This document shows positions 13,894 through 13,931 of a DNA stretch of 13,931 nucleotides, piece after piece. This DNA comes from DAIRFP01 sp036794995 (lineage in GTDB: Bacteria; Desulfobacterota; Binatia; UBA9968). Position numbers and translations under genes: made by a program. The notes beneath the pieces were generated by a model. That model was given only the letters and a program-made list of their open reading frames with translations. It was not told the origin of the DNA and made no database searches. How positions within the stretch are numbered: the first letter of the stretch is position 1; every line of letters starts with the position of its first letter. Location of the stretch: positions 1-13,931 of the forward strand of contig DAIRFP010000130.1 of the NCBI GenBank assembly GCA_036794995.1, read 5' to 3'.

Positions 13894-13931
13894 AGCGCTC
13901 GGCTTCATCACTCCTGAACGCCATCGAGAGG

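Overview
The window looks like chromosomal DNA from a Gram-negative, glutathione-using bacterium of moderately high GC. The clues are a glutathione S-transferase, a phosphatidylcholine-synthase-like enzyme, an inner-membrane ferritin-like iron exporter, Tat and Sec export signals, and at least one gene that appears to need selenocysteine insertion. The lineage is not resolved from the sequence; a Desulfobacterota, Methylomirabilota or Binatota-like soil or sediment organism would fit. No rRNA, complete tRNA, CRISPR array, IS element or phage gene is visible.

Left part (1-4206), central carbon metabolism. Two type I glyceraldehyde-3-phosphate dehydrogenase (GAPDH) genes, about 84% identical in protein, lie on the minus strand at 51-1064 and 3193-4206. 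Between them are a phosphofructokinase on the plus strand, whose active-site residues match the pyrophosphate-dependent type, and a small two-CBS-domain protein. The CBS gene is translationally close-packed behind the second GAPDH gene.

Middle part (4207-9985). A threonine dehydratase with an ACT domain (minus) is divergent from an MbfA-like gene (plus), a ferritin-like domain fused to a VIT1/CCC1 iron transporter. The MbfA gene converges on and overlaps the end of an exported alkaline phosphatase gene (minus). Upstream of the phosphatase, a glutathione S-transferase gene and a phosphatidylcholine-synthase-like gene form a tight minus-strand pair.

Right part (9986-13931). An exported M28 metallopeptidase with a C-terminal PDZ domain (minus) is divergent from a short plus-strand gene at 12232-12465. 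This is the most interesting object in the window: a 77-residue glutaredoxin/NrdH-type redoxin with an in-frame TGA exactly where the first catalytic cysteine should be (U-G-P-C in place of C-x-x-C). It has a strong Shine-Dalgarno sequence and, just after the TGA, a hairpin that fits a bacterial SECIS element. I read it as a selenoprotein that ordinary gene calling misses. A Tat-exported, probably lipid-anchored amidohydrolase closes the window.

There is no single pathway across the window. It holds a glycolysis/gluconeogenesis block, an iron and redox-stress theme (MbfA, glutathione S-transferase, selenoredoxin), and several envelope or periplasmic hydrolases.
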